Shown piece after piece: positions 1 through 6,622 of a stretch of DNA of 64,000 nt. Positions within the stretch are counted from its first letter, which is position 1; the number at the start of each line of letters is the position of its first letter. A model generated the notes under the pieces. It did not search any database, was not told the origin of the DNA, and saw nothing but the letters and a program-made list of their open reading frames with translations. Source of the stretch: Methanomassiliicoccales archaeon (GTDB lineage: Archaea > Thermoplasmatota > Thermoplasmata > Methanomassiliicoccales > UBA472); NCBI GenBank assembly GCA_028682895.1, contig JAJRAK010000025.1, positions 1 to 64,000 on the forward strand, given 5' to 3'. A program made the position numbers and the translations under genes.

Positions 1-881
1 ACCAATATTGTGGCCATTGTTTTTTCGACCCAGTCCCTGTTCCAGATTTTTCGAGCAATAAAGAATCCAATTGTAATCCAGATAATGCTATACAATGGAA
101 TGAGAAAAATTGAATTTTCTATCTCGTCTAATGCTTTACCGAATGAAAAAGCCAGTAGGAAAAAAATAATGGAAGCTATTATGAACGCTATTACTATTTT
201 CGATAATCTCTTTAATTCATGCAATTTTCTAGCAATTTTAAATATATGATATTTTATATAATCAAACAAACGGTTTCCGATTGATGATTTCGAAGGATGC
301 AAAATACTATAATATTTCCTTAGTCCGGTAAATGTTAAGTAAAAATGATCATGTTTTTCACTCAATGGATTATATGAAAAAATTGTTCCAGTTTTATTTT
401 CATTGGAACCTTGTTTTTTTGTTCCGGGTAAAGTGATAAAATCGCATTCTTTTAATATTTTAAAACATTTTTCAATTTCCGAACACGATGTTTCCTTGAT
501 GATTCGTTTTACCTCAAATATTACATCAAATTCATTGATTGCATGTCTCATATCATTTTTAAAAATTTTTAATAATTGTAATTGTATCTTATCATCAATA
601 TCTAATTTTTTACGTATTTTTTTATTGCTATCAACCAATCCAAACCAAATTATTGATGAACTAGATATGAAGAATATTACTAACGCATAGAAATATTCGG
701 AATAAGATCCAGCAATATAATAGCTAAGTGCCATACAACTGAAAATATAAAAATTAAAAATGGCCTGATAAATTATTATCCATATTTTTGTATAGTCATG
801 TCTAGTTAGTTCTAGAACAGAAAGATTAAAAACGAAAACGGTGAGGATTAAACAAATCACTAAAGGGAAATTGTCAGACAA
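1..881 (-). CDS. Membrane protein of unknown function, 3' end cut by the window edge
   Basis: The frame is open from a TTG codon at 881 to base 1, giving 293 residues with no stop in the window. The TTG is the first possible start after an in-frame TAA. A GAGGT Shine-Dalgarno site lies at 890-894 and a TATATATATT box at 917-927, so the start is well placed. The N-terminal 75 residues hold about three hydrophobic segments. A charged soluble stretch follows, and two more hydrophobic helices lie near residues 230-285. Base composition is strongly AT-rich with A/T-ending codons, unlike the downstream chromosome, which fits acquired DNA. I do not recognise the family. Open frames on the opposite strand here are shadows. 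Confidence 0.7.
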   Translation of the reverse strand, partial: MSDNFPLVICLILTVFVFNLSVLELTRHDYTKIWIIIYQAIFNFYIFSCMALSYYIAGSYSEYFYALVIFFISSSSIIWFGLVDSNKKIRKKLDIDDKIQLQLLKIFKNDMRHAINEFDVIFEVKRIIKETSCSEIEKCFKILKECDFITLPGTKKQGSNENKTGTIFSYNPLSEKHDHFYLTFTGLRKYYSILHPSKSSIGNRLFDYIKYHIFKIARKLHELKRLSKIVIAFIIASIIFFLLAFSFGKALDEIENSIFLIPLYSIIWITIGFFIARKIWNRDWVEKTMATIL

Positions 882-916
882 TGATTTTTACCTCATTCGA
901 ATATAAATTATCAACC

Positions 917-927
917 TATATATATTA
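917..927 (-). promoter_or_regulatory. TATA-like box for the leftward membrane protein gene
   Basis: TATATATATT sits about 27 bases upstream of the expected transcription start near 895. That would place the GAGGT site at 890-894 right at the mRNA 5' end. Confidence 0.5.
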
Positions 928-995
928 TTTAATGACATTTTCACCAACCTCCCCTCCTTTTCGCTATATACACGTAGTCGGTAGCATCAACCCTA

Positions 996-1292
996 ATGGA
1001 ATGGTTGGGGAATGACATGGAATCAGACAAACTGGATAGGGGAAAGTTGGTTGATGAGTTCGTGAAGGAGATCATGGATCGAGAGGGCAACCGAGGGAAG
1101 CAATGCGTCGCTCTTGATCTCATGAGGAAGCACTTGATCGATCCTCCCGAAGGGATGATCATAAACGATGAGGAGTTCTCCTGGTTGATCGGTGTTCTCC
1201 GCCGCCGGTATGCTGACTTCATCATACCGGAGAAGTGCAAGATCTGCGTCAAGAGGGTGAAGGCAATGAGCAGCGTACTTTCGAGGACATAA
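996..1292 (+). CDS. Small hypothetical protein with C-terminal CxxC, paralogue of the next gene
   Basis: This 98-residue acidic protein is not a family I recognise. Its middle carries KQCVALDLM, which matches KKCVALRMI in the gene at 1402-1623. Both have a helical N-terminal arm and paired cysteines near the C-terminus (CKIC here). A TATA-like CTATATAC at 964-971 lies about 28 bases before the ATG at 996, which fits a leaderless transcript. An alternative ATG at 1017 would remove seven residues. The small size, unknown function and neighbouring AT-rich DNA fit the accessory element at the left of the window. Overlapping leftward frames of similar length have no comparable promoter or paralogy. 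Confidence 0.55.
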   Translation: MEWLGNDMESDKLDRGKLVDEFVKEIMDREGNRGKQCVALDLMRKHLIDPPEGMIINDEEFSWLIGVLRRRYADFIIPEKCKICVKRVKAMSSVLSRT

Positions 1293-1401
1293 GCGGGTCA
1301 AGCAACGTATCAACATGGTTTGCACCATCTAGCCAAGGTCATTTTTAATGACCCCCGGCTTTTATAATTTTATAGTGTTGAGTGGAACACAGCTCTTCAA
1401 A

Positions 1402-1623
1402 ATGGTGGAGAAAATGATGCAGGACATACGACTGGAAAAGGAACTGGAATCAGCCTACGACCAGATAGCCGACCGAGTGCCGATCAATAAGCGGAAGAAG
1501 TGCGTCGCCTTGCGGATGATTGCATACTACATCGATGCGATGAAGAAGGAGAATAATCACACTATCGCCATCGAGATGGGCGCGATTGAAAACGTGTGCG
1601 ATGACTGTGATGGATGCGATTAA
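1402..1623 (+). CDS. Small hypothetical protein, paralogue of the preceding gene
   Basis: A 73-residue protein with the NKRKKCVALRMI block shared with its neighbour and a Cys/Asp-rich tail (CDDCDGCD). The frame is open from an ATG at 1348, but a TATA box (TTTATAATTTTATAG, about 1361-1375) lies inside that extension and predicts transcription from near 1391. I therefore place the start at 1402; 1414 and 1417 are also possible. The C-terminal cysteines suggest a metal site, which is inference only. With 996-1292 it forms a tandem pair probably made by duplication. Function unknown. Confidence 0.5.
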   Translation: MVEKMMQDIRLEKELESAYDQIADRVPINKRKKCVALRMIAYYIDAMKKENNHTIAIEMGAIENVCDDCDGCD

Positions 1624-2156
1624 CGAATGATGACGCTGGGTGGAATGGTTTTCGTTAAGGTCATTTCGACAGGAAATTCATTCATACCCTTCCTTTGAAT
1701 AACGACTATCACCTTCTTTTTATTCGTCGTAGAAAATTCATCAGTAAAATGGGTTGTAAAATTACCATACTCTTTAGAGTTTTCAGATTCATCGTCAAAC
1801 AACACTTTGACTCTGAATTTCCATCTGCCTGTCAACTCTATAGAAATAATCGATGCCCCTTCGATGTCGTTCCCCTTACGAACGACCTTCTTGTCTAGAT
1901 GTATTGTATTTACCATAGGCGGTTTAAACCGAGATGCATAACCCATTGTTTTTGGGGTTTCCTGCACTTTTTCCATTTGTTGCGTCTTTTTCAATCGATG
2001 GATCTCACCACGTTGTTCAAAGATAATTATAATTTCAAATAAAGATATAAAAATCAATGTAGCGATTAAGATATTGTCTTGCCACCATTGAAATGCTACA
2101 GCTGCTACAAAAGATATAATAAACTCGATAAAATATCTACTAAGCGGTTGATCCAA
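1620..2156 (-). CDS. Membrane-anchored protein of unknown function
   Basis: 178 residues. Two hydrophobic helices lie near residues 8-25 and 28-46, followed by a short coiled-coil-like charged stretch and a soluble C-terminal domain rich in beta strands (residues 85-178). I do not recognise the domain. The start codon follows directly after the stop of the winged-helix gene at 2157-2441 on the same strand, so the two are almost certainly co-transcribed and probably functionally linked, for example as a regulator with its membrane partner. Codon use is AT-rich compared with the core chromosome. The 3' end overlaps the stop of the convergent small gene by four bases. Confidence 0.6.
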   Translation of the reverse strand: MDQPLSRYFIEFIISFVAAVAFQWWQDNILIATLIFISLFEIIIIFEQRGEIHRLKKTQQMEKVQETPKTMGYASRFKPPMVNTIHLDKKVVRKGNDIEGASIISIELTGRWKFRVKVLFDDESENSKEYGNFTTHFTDEFSTTNKKKVIVVIQRKGMNEFPVEMTLTKTIPPSVIIR

Positions 2157-2441
2157 TTAACCACCCATTATCTTCTCAATCTCAAGTAGCTTCTGGGCAA
2201 CCTCCTTCCCTCTGGAGGTCAATTTGTAAGTGATTCTGATTCGTGGATACTCATCGATATTGATGTCAACAAGACCTTCCGTTTCCATTCGTTCCATCAA
2301 TTTTTTTAGCCTGTCATAACTTGATATAACGACCTTCATATCCGTCGCGTAAGGCTCGTGGTTTTCCAGTAAAAAGAGTAAAACTGAAACTGCATTTAGC
2401 TCGTTCAGCGACTCCAGTTTCTCGAATTTTTGATTTTGCAT
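2157..2441 (-). CDS. Winged-helix DNA-binding protein
   Basis: 94 residues that read as a compact winged helix. Helices span residues 10-28 and 33-45, a recognition-helix segment is YDRLKKLMERMETEGLV, a basic wing is RIRITYKLTSRG, and a C-terminal helix could dimerise. This layout resembles small MarR/PadR-like archaeal regulators, but I cannot name a family. It is the first gene of a two-gene leftward operon with the membrane protein at 1620-2156. A TATA-like TTTTATTT on the minus strand near 2466-2474 and the dyad at 2450-2463 lie just upstream, so autoregulation is plausible. Confidence 0.65.
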   Translation of the reverse strand: MQNQKFEKLESLNELNAVSVLLFLLENHEPYATDMKVVISSYDRLKKLMERMETEGLVDINIDEYPRIRITYKLTSRGKEVAQKLLEIEKIMGG

Positions 2442-2449
2442 TACAAATC

Positions 2450-2463
2450 TAGATTCGAGTCTA
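2450..2463. promoter_or_regulatory. Dyad overlapping the transcription start of the winged-helix operon
   Basis: TAGATTCGAGTCTA is a palindrome with one mismatched pair of positions on each side of its centre. It sits 9 bases upstream of the ATG at 2441, where transcription should begin. It could be the operator of the encoded winged-helix protein. Confidence 0.35.
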
Positions 2464-2551
2464 CAAATAAAACGTCTACATTCTTGATTTTACATTAGAA
2501 ACCTTAAATACACCTAGTACCATTTGTGATTTCAAATATAGAAGGTGAAAC

Positions 2552-2716
2552 ATGCTTGAAAGACCAGTGGCTGTGAAGATCACCATCGGTGGCCGTATCG
2601 TTCTGACCAAGCCAGTCATCGACCGGCTTGATGCAGAGATCGGTGATAGCGTGATGATCTACGAGGAAGGTGGCAAGATCTGCATAGACAAGCTGCGCTC
2701 GCCTACGGAGGCATAA
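2552..2716 (+). CDS. AbrB/MazE-like swapped-hairpin DNA-binding protein
   Basis: 54 residues. KITIGGRIVLTKPVIDRLDA followed by GDSVMIYEEGGKICI has the strand, helix, GD turn and strand order of SpoVT/AbrB-type DNA-binding domains, which act as dimers and are common as antitoxins or in plasmids and viruses. A TATA-like TTAAATAC near 2507-2514 and GAAGGTGA at 2541-2548 support the ATG at 2552. It heads a run of three or four tightly packed rightward genes (2552-3275). No obvious toxin partner follows, so a role as transcriptional regulator of the element is as likely as an antitoxin role. Confidence 0.65.
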   Translation: MLERPVAVKITIGGRIVLTKPVIDRLDAEIGDSVMIYEEGGKICIDKLRSPTEA

Positions 2717-2799
2717 CCACGATCCAGGACGCCTCCCTCTCCGACCTTCAGGACGCTCTCCGGCGCTTCAAGGCATCGCTCAGCGACAACACAGCAACG

Positions 2800-2997
2800 A
2801 TGATCAGCGAGTTCGGCACCATCCGATACGCATTGGAACGCTCCGAGGGGCACCATCACGGACGCGCATGGAGCATTTTGGCCGAGCGCGACCTGATCAA
2901 TCGTGCCATCGGCGATATCGAGTCCGAGATCGAGGACCGCCAGCTTCGGACCGAACAGCAGCGCACAGCTGCGGAGATCCCCGAGATCGAGGCCTGA
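2800..2997 (+). CDS. Small hypothetical protein, 5' end uncertain
   Basis: 65 residues from the first ATG; hydrophilic and helical, ending in a Glu/Arg-rich segment. The reading frame stays open upstream to 2650 with similar codon use but has no ATG, GTG or TTG between 2650 and 2800. The ATG at 2800 lacks a ribosome binding site. A GGAGG at 2707-2711 lies right at the end of the AbrB-like gene, so either a non-standard start is used or the true N-terminus is at 2800. The stop is two bases before the ATG of the next gene, which implies one operon. Function unknown. Confidence 0.5.
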   Translation: MISEFGTIRYALERSEGHHHGRAWSILAERDLINRAIGDIESEIEDRQLRTEQQRTAAEIPEIEA

Positions 2998-2999
2998 TC

Positions 3000-3275
3000 A
3001 TGTCCGCAGCCGAGGCGATTGAGCTTGAGATCAACCGCCTGATTGACGAGGATGACTTCTACGCCCGCCTCGACGGCGAGGCCGAGGACATAGAGATGCG
3101 TCTTAAGGACGGCACGAAGAAGTCCTCCTTGGAGTGGGAGATCGAAGCCCTGATGGACGGCGTCGCCATGCTCAAGCCGAAGGAGAGGCCGAGGTTCCAG
3201 GCATACGTCGCCAGGAAGTACCCCAGGACCGCCAAGACGATGGGCTGGATGGCGGCCGCCAAGATCGAAGCGTGA
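3000..3275 (+). CDS. Small hypothetical helical protein
   Basis: 91 residues, mostly helical and acidic in the first 60 residues, then basic (KPKERPRFQAYVARKYP) near the C-terminus. The ATG at 3000 has GAGG at 2989-2992 at good spacing. A longer frame from 2868 is a shadow because its first 44 residues run out of phase across the preceding gene. It is the last gene of the rightward cluster that begins with the AbrB-like gene. The non-coding stretch 3276-3563 separates it from the integrase. No family recognised; likely an element-specific accessory gene. Confidence 0.6.
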   Translation: MSAAEAIELEINRLIDEDDFYARLDGEAEDIEMRLKDGTKKSSLEWEIEALMDGVAMLKPKERPRFQAYVARKYPRTAKTMGWMAAAKIEA

Positions 3276-3414
3276 GATCATGAATTCCTGTACCAGTCAG
3301 GCAGCGTACCCCGAAGCCCCCCGAGGGGACCGCCTGGCCCGTACCCGGCAGGATATCGTCCAGTCTTCCATCCCTCAAAACGCCTTACCTGCCGGACCAA
3401 ACCCTAACGATGCA

Positions 3415-3442
3415 CGGTTGTGCAGGAGCTCTAGCACAACCG
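3415..3442. repeat. 28-bp near-perfect palindrome upstream of the integrase
   Basis: Arms CGGTTGTGC (3415-3423) and GCACAACCG (3434-3442) are exact inverted copies flanking a central GAGCTC. Only two inner base pairs break full symmetry. It lies in the 288-base gene-free stretch 3276-3563. It could be an operator, recombination or replication site, or fold as a hairpin in RNA. Confidence 0.6.
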
Positions 3443-3456
3443 CTTTCACAATGACC

Positions 3457-3515
3457 GCCGCCCGGATGAATCCCCCACATCCTCCTTTAGTAGTCCAGTT
3501 TGCCAGCCGGGCGGC
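3457..3515. repeat. 9-bp perfect inverted repeat upstream of the integrase
   Basis: GCCGCCCGG at 3457-3465 and CCGGGCGGC at 3507-3515 are exact reverse complements separated by 41 bases, 49 bases before the integrase start. The rest of 3276-3563 shows no convincing gene. Confidence 0.5.
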
Positions 3516-3563
3516 CTCCCTATTACCCGCGAGGTGCGGCTGAAATGAACGGAGAGGCCCGGA

Positions 3564-4562
3564 ATGTACCAGCAGAAATACTACCAGAACGACCTGATAG
3601 AGAAGCATCTGGGCCTCATGCGGCGCCGCGGACGCCTCAAGGAAACCCAAGTGAAGGAGTACAGGCGGGAGCTGCGCACCATGCTCAAGGATCTCAGCGA
3701 CGCCGGTCTGCGATGCACCCCGAAGCTGATCGGGGAGAAGGAGATCGAGTGGCTGATCAACGAGCATTGGCAAGGGCTCTCCGTCAAGACGAAGCGCTGG
3801 AAGCTCACCGTGCTCAACGGATTCCTGAAAAGGCACAGGAACCCGGTGATCGCGGAAATGCAGCTAGGCTGGCCCCGGAGCGACCGGGTGAACGTGGAAT
3901 GGCTCACCCCGGAGGAGGCGGTGACGCTCATGGATGCCGCGGTGGGCGTGGAAAGAATCGTCGTCCACCTGGAGCTGCACCTGGGGCTGAGGCGATGCGA
4001 GGTGCAGCGCATGAAGCTCTCGGACATAGGCCAGGGCTGGTTCAGGGTGATGGGCAAAGGGAAAGGGGAGGGAAAGCCCCGCACCATCGCCTGGGCCCCG
4101 GAGACGTACGCGGAGCTGCCAGCCTGGCTGGAGGAAAGGGAAAGGATCATAGAGGACGCCCGGAAGAGGAGCGGGAAGGATCTCGCGGACCCGGAGTCCC
4201 TGGTGATATACTGGCACAGCGGAAGGCTGGCCGGGTACTCGGACAGCGGCCTGGATTTGGTGATGGAGCGCGCGGTGAACCGCTCCGGGATAGACAAGCC
4301 CGGGCTGCATCACCGCAACAGGCGGACGTGGGGACGCTGCACCATGGAGGCGGCCGGGAAGGACAATCAGAAGGCGCTGCTGATCGTGTCCGAAGCGTAC
4401 GGTCACGAGGATCTCAAGCAGACGCGGCAGTACCTAGGGCTGCCGATCGACGAGCTGCAAGAGGTGCAGGAGAAGCGCGCGGAGTACCTCGAACGGATTC
4501 GGGAGCGCATGAAGAAGGGGCTCCCGCCAGAGAAGAACTTCAGCATTCGAATCAGTCAGTAA
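3564..4562 (+). CDS. Tyrosine recombinase (integrase) of an integrated element
   Basis: 332 residues. The N-terminal half looks like a SAM-like core-binding domain and the C-terminal half like a tyrosine recombinase catalytic domain. Likely catalytic residues are the Arg in HLGLRRCEV (about residue 142), a Lys in the GKGKGEGK hairpin, HHRNRR (about residues 251-256), and His and Tyr in YGHEDLKQTRQYLGL. GGAGAGG precedes the ATG. The gene ends 50 bases from the 3' end of the tRNA-Met gene and points toward it, the usual arrangement for elements inserted at a tRNA 3' end. GC-rich coding compared with the AT-rich genes further left shows the element is mosaic. Confidence 0.85.
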   Translation: MYQQKYYQNDLIEKHLGLMRRRGRLKETQVKEYRRELRTMLKDLSDAGLRCTPKLIGEKEIEWLINEHWQGLSVKTKRWKLTVLNGFLKRHRNPVIAEMQLGWPRSDRVNVEWLTPEEAVTLMDAAVGVERIVVHLELHLGLRRCEVQRMKLSDIGQGWFRVMGKGKGEGKPRTIAWAPETYAELPAWLEERERIIEDARKRSGKDLADPESLVIYWHSGRLAGYSDSGLDLVMERAVNRSGIDKPGLHHRNRRTWGRCTMEAAGKDNQKALLIVSEAYGHEDLKQTRQYLGLPIDELQEVQEKRAEYLERIRERMKKGLPPEKNFSIRISQ

Positions 4563-4587
4563 ATGGACATTTCCAACCTGATTCGAA
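4546..4587. repeat. 10-bp inverted repeat spanning the integrase stop codon
   Basis: TTCGAATCAG (4546-4555) and CTGATTCGAA (4578-4587) are exact inverted copies around a 22-base loop, ending 25 bases from the tRNA-Met 3' end. It could be a terminator-like hairpin or an integrase arm site beside the attachment site. Confidence 0.5.
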
Positions 4588-4612
4588 ATCGCTGCTTAGC
4601 CAGATGAAGATG

Positions 4613-4686
4613 TGGGCCCGGTCGGATTTGAACCGACGACCAACCGGTTATGAGCCGGTCGCTCCACCGGACTAAGCTACGGACCC
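4613..4686 (-). tRNA. tRNA-Met (CAU anticodon)
   Basis: The minus strand folds as a cloverleaf. The acceptor is GGGTCCG with CGGGCCC (one G-T wobble), the anticodon stem ACCGG/CCGGT encloses CTCATAA with anticodon CAT, the T arm is GTCGG TTCAAAT CCGAC, and the discriminator is A. No CCA is encoded. CAT could be elongator Met, or an Ile2 tRNA after modification; sequence alone does not settle this. The 3' end faces the integrase, so it is the probable attachment site. Confidence 0.9.
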
Positions 4687-4831
4687 ATTTTATGGGTTCA
4701 GGTTAAAGCAGGGTGCAATATAAAATTGTTGTTCCCCCTGTATGGCTAGAATGGCAGATTCATCCAGCGGCGATGGGTATTTGGGAAACATCTGACGTTC
4801 TTCACTCTCAGGCGATCGATTGGTAAAGAGA

Positions 4832-6064
4832 ATGTCGTTGCGCAGGGGAGTATTCACCGGTGTCTCATCGAACGTACTGGTCCTCGGTCTGGTCTCTCTG
4901 CTCAACGACATGAGCAGCGAGATGATCTACCCGATACTGCCGTTGTTCCTGGCCGGTCTCGGCGCCACCGGCACGATCATAGGTCTCATCGAAGGTGCCT
5001 CCGAGACCACGGCATCTCTGCTCAAGGTCGTCTCTGGCCGTATGTCCGATCGTTGCGGGAAAAGGAAGCCGTTCCTCAACGTCGGTTACGGACTGAGCAT
5101 GATAACAAAGCCAATCCTCTTTTTTGCCACGTCCTACTGGCACGTTCTAGGCATACGTATCACCGAACGGGTCGGCAAGGGGTTGCGAAACGCCCCCCGG
5201 GACGCGCTCATCGCCGACTCCACGGAGAAGGACAAGATGGGCAAGGCCTTTGGGTTGCACAAGTCCATGGACATGACCGGCGCGGTCATCGGTCCATTGC
5301 TCGTCCTTCCAGTGCTCCTGTTGGCCAGTACGGTCACAGAAGGGACCTATCGGCTCGTGTTCCTGCTGTCCACGATCCCTGCCATGATCTCCATCCTGAT
5401 ACTGGTGCTGTTCGTCAAGGACACGGACCGCTGCCACGCGAAGCCGACGGGGAGCATGTTCAAGGATTCAAAGCGCCTAGGCAGGGACTTCTGGTGCCTG
5501 ACCGCGGTCGTGCTCGTGTTCTTCATAGGACAGATAAGTTACGCCTTCTTCGTGCTGCGGTCCGACGGCCTGGGCATGAGCACTATCACCACCATCCTGC
5601 TGTACGTGCTATCCAATATCGTATTCGTCATCGTCTCCATCCCATCAGGGGCGCTTTCCGACCGCTTTGGACGAAGACCGGTGTTAGCCTTCTCCTTCAT
5701 CATGTTCGCCCTGACCTGTCTGGTCATGGCCCTGGCCGACGACCTTCTCTTTCTTGCGCTCGGTTTCATCCTCCTTGGTGTGTTCGAAGGGTCCAGCGAG
5801 GGTGTCTTCAAGGCGTCCGTGGTCGACATGGTGCCGGACGATCTTCGTGGCACGGCATTGGGGGTCTATCACACCGCGGTAGGGCTGGTAATGCTCCCTG
5901 GCAGCGTGATCGCCGGTCTACTTTGGGACAACGTGGGCATATGGAGCACGTTCGCCTATGGGATCGTCACCAGCATGTTGGCGTTATCTCTCATGCTGTT
6001 CCTGACCAGGAAGAAAAGGGTCACGACCCCATCTTCAATATTTGACGGACCTTCACATAAGTGA
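4832..6064 (+). CDS. MFS transporter
   Basis: 410 residues with about twelve hydrophobic segments. The MFS signature is in the loop after helix 2 (GRMSDRCGKRKP, about residues 69-80) and repeated in the second half (GALSDRFGRRP). An amphipathic loop with ERVGKGLRNAPRDALIA is typical of a drug or small-molecule exporter subfamily widespread in archaea. The substrate cannot be told. A TTG at 4820 in the same frame is an alternative start, but ATG at 4832 is preferred. It is the first gene to the right of the tRNA, outside the integrated element. Its 3' end overlaps the convergent membrane protein gene by 44 bases. Confidence 0.85.
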   Translation: MSLRRGVFTGVSSNVLVLGLVSLLNDMSSEMIYPILPLFLAGLGATGTIIGLIEGASETTASLLKVVSGRMSDRCGKRKPFLNVGYGLSMITKPILFFATSYWHVLGIRITERVGKGLRNAPRDALIADSTEKDKMGKAFGLHKSMDMTGAVIGPLLVLPVLLLASTVTEGTYRLVFLLSTIPAMISILILVLFVKDTDRCHAKPTGSMFKDSKRLGRDFWCLTAVVLVFFIGQISYAFFVLRSDGLGMSTITTILLYVLSNIVFVIVSIPSGALSDRFGRRPVLAFSFIMFALTCLVMALADDLLFLALGFILLGVFEGSSEGVFKASVVDMVPDDLRGTALGVYHTAVGLVMLPGSVIAGLLWDNVGIWSTFAYGIVTSMLALSLMLFLTRKKRVTTPSSIFDGPSHK

Positions 6065-6518
6065 TCGCGATCCAGATGGAGCCGACGGTACCGCCGAAGA
6101 TGCCGACCATGAGGATTATCCTGGCCCAGCCCTCATCGATCCAATCGACCAAGAATCTCAGGGATTCCGGAAAAGGATATGAGAACTGGGACATATCGAA
6201 ATGGAAGTTGTTCAGGAAATAGATGGCCGATAGCACGAAGAGCGCTGTGTTCAGCACGTCAAACGGTCTCGCCGGATTCTGTCGCATATAGACCATGCGT
6301 ATGAACGCAGGGAAGATGCCCAGCACTATCGGTACGAACAGCACCACCGCGTCGACATCGCTGAACTCCGATGTATAGAACCCCGGGTCACCCATCCAAA
6401 GCGCTATGAAGTACAAAAGAACGAACACGGAACCGAAGACACCGACCATCTGACCCGTCTGGTCCTCCATGTTCAGCGCGTCATCGTCCGCATCGTGTTG
6501 CCAAACCGAACCCAACAA
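6021..6518 (-). CDS. Membrane protein of unknown function
   Basis: About 165 residues with four hydrophobic segments separated by short loops; a short acidic N-terminus precedes the first. An upstream ATG at 6566 is unlikely because a minus-strand TATA-like GGTATAAAAC near 6575-6584 predicts transcription from about 6550. GGGAG followed by TTG codons at 6518 and 6515 gives the likely start; ATG at 6470 is the conservative alternative. It is divergent from the TetR gene across a short palindrome (6600-6615), so it may belong to the same regulon. Function unknown. Confidence 0.65.
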   Translation of the reverse strand: MLGSVWQHDADDDALNMEDQTGQMVGVFGSVFVLLYFIALWMGDPGFYTSEFSDVDAVVLFVPIVLGIFPAFIRMVYMRQNPARPFDVLNTALFVLSAIYFLNNFHFDMSQFSYPFPESLRFLVDWIDEGWARIILMVGIFGGTVGSIWIAITYVKVRQILKMGS

Positions 6519-6599
6519 TTTACTCCCTAAAGGAACGAGATGATACGCGCATAAGAATGTGAGCATCTAGAAGGCGTTTTATACCTGTTACGTTCATGT

Positions 6600-6615
6600 T
6601 AGTTAGTGATAACTA
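6600..6615. promoter_or_regulatory. Candidate TetR operator
   Basis: TAGTTA-GTGA-TAACTA is a perfect 6-bp inverted repeat with a 4-base centre, 8 bases upstream of the TetR-family ATG and between divergent genes. A TTTTATA box usable for the rightward gene lies at about 6577-6583. Confidence 0.5.
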
Positions 6616-6622
6616 GCAAGGT

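Noticed and set aside
10-690. Two rightward frames at 10-249 and 403-690
   Set aside because: They lie opposite a continuous leftward frame from 881 to 1 that has a ribosome binding site and TATA box, so they are shadows.
941-1328. Leftward frames of about 100 residues opposite the first small Cys gene
   Set aside because: They have no promoter or paralogue, while the rightward frame has a TATA box and a related neighbour.
3280-3543. 87-codon rightward frame before the integrase
   Set aside because: Arg/Ala/Pro/Ser-rich composition without domains, and it covers the two dyads; treated as non-coding.
3500-4675. A 391-codon frame overlapping the integrase
   Set aside because: Low-complexity Gly/Arg/Ala composition typical of an antiphase GC-rich shadow; it even runs into the tRNA.
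4613-4686. A second attachment-site copy of the tRNA-Met 3' half within 1-3500
   Set aside because: I searched for the T arm and acceptor sequence and found no match; the other end must lie outside the window.
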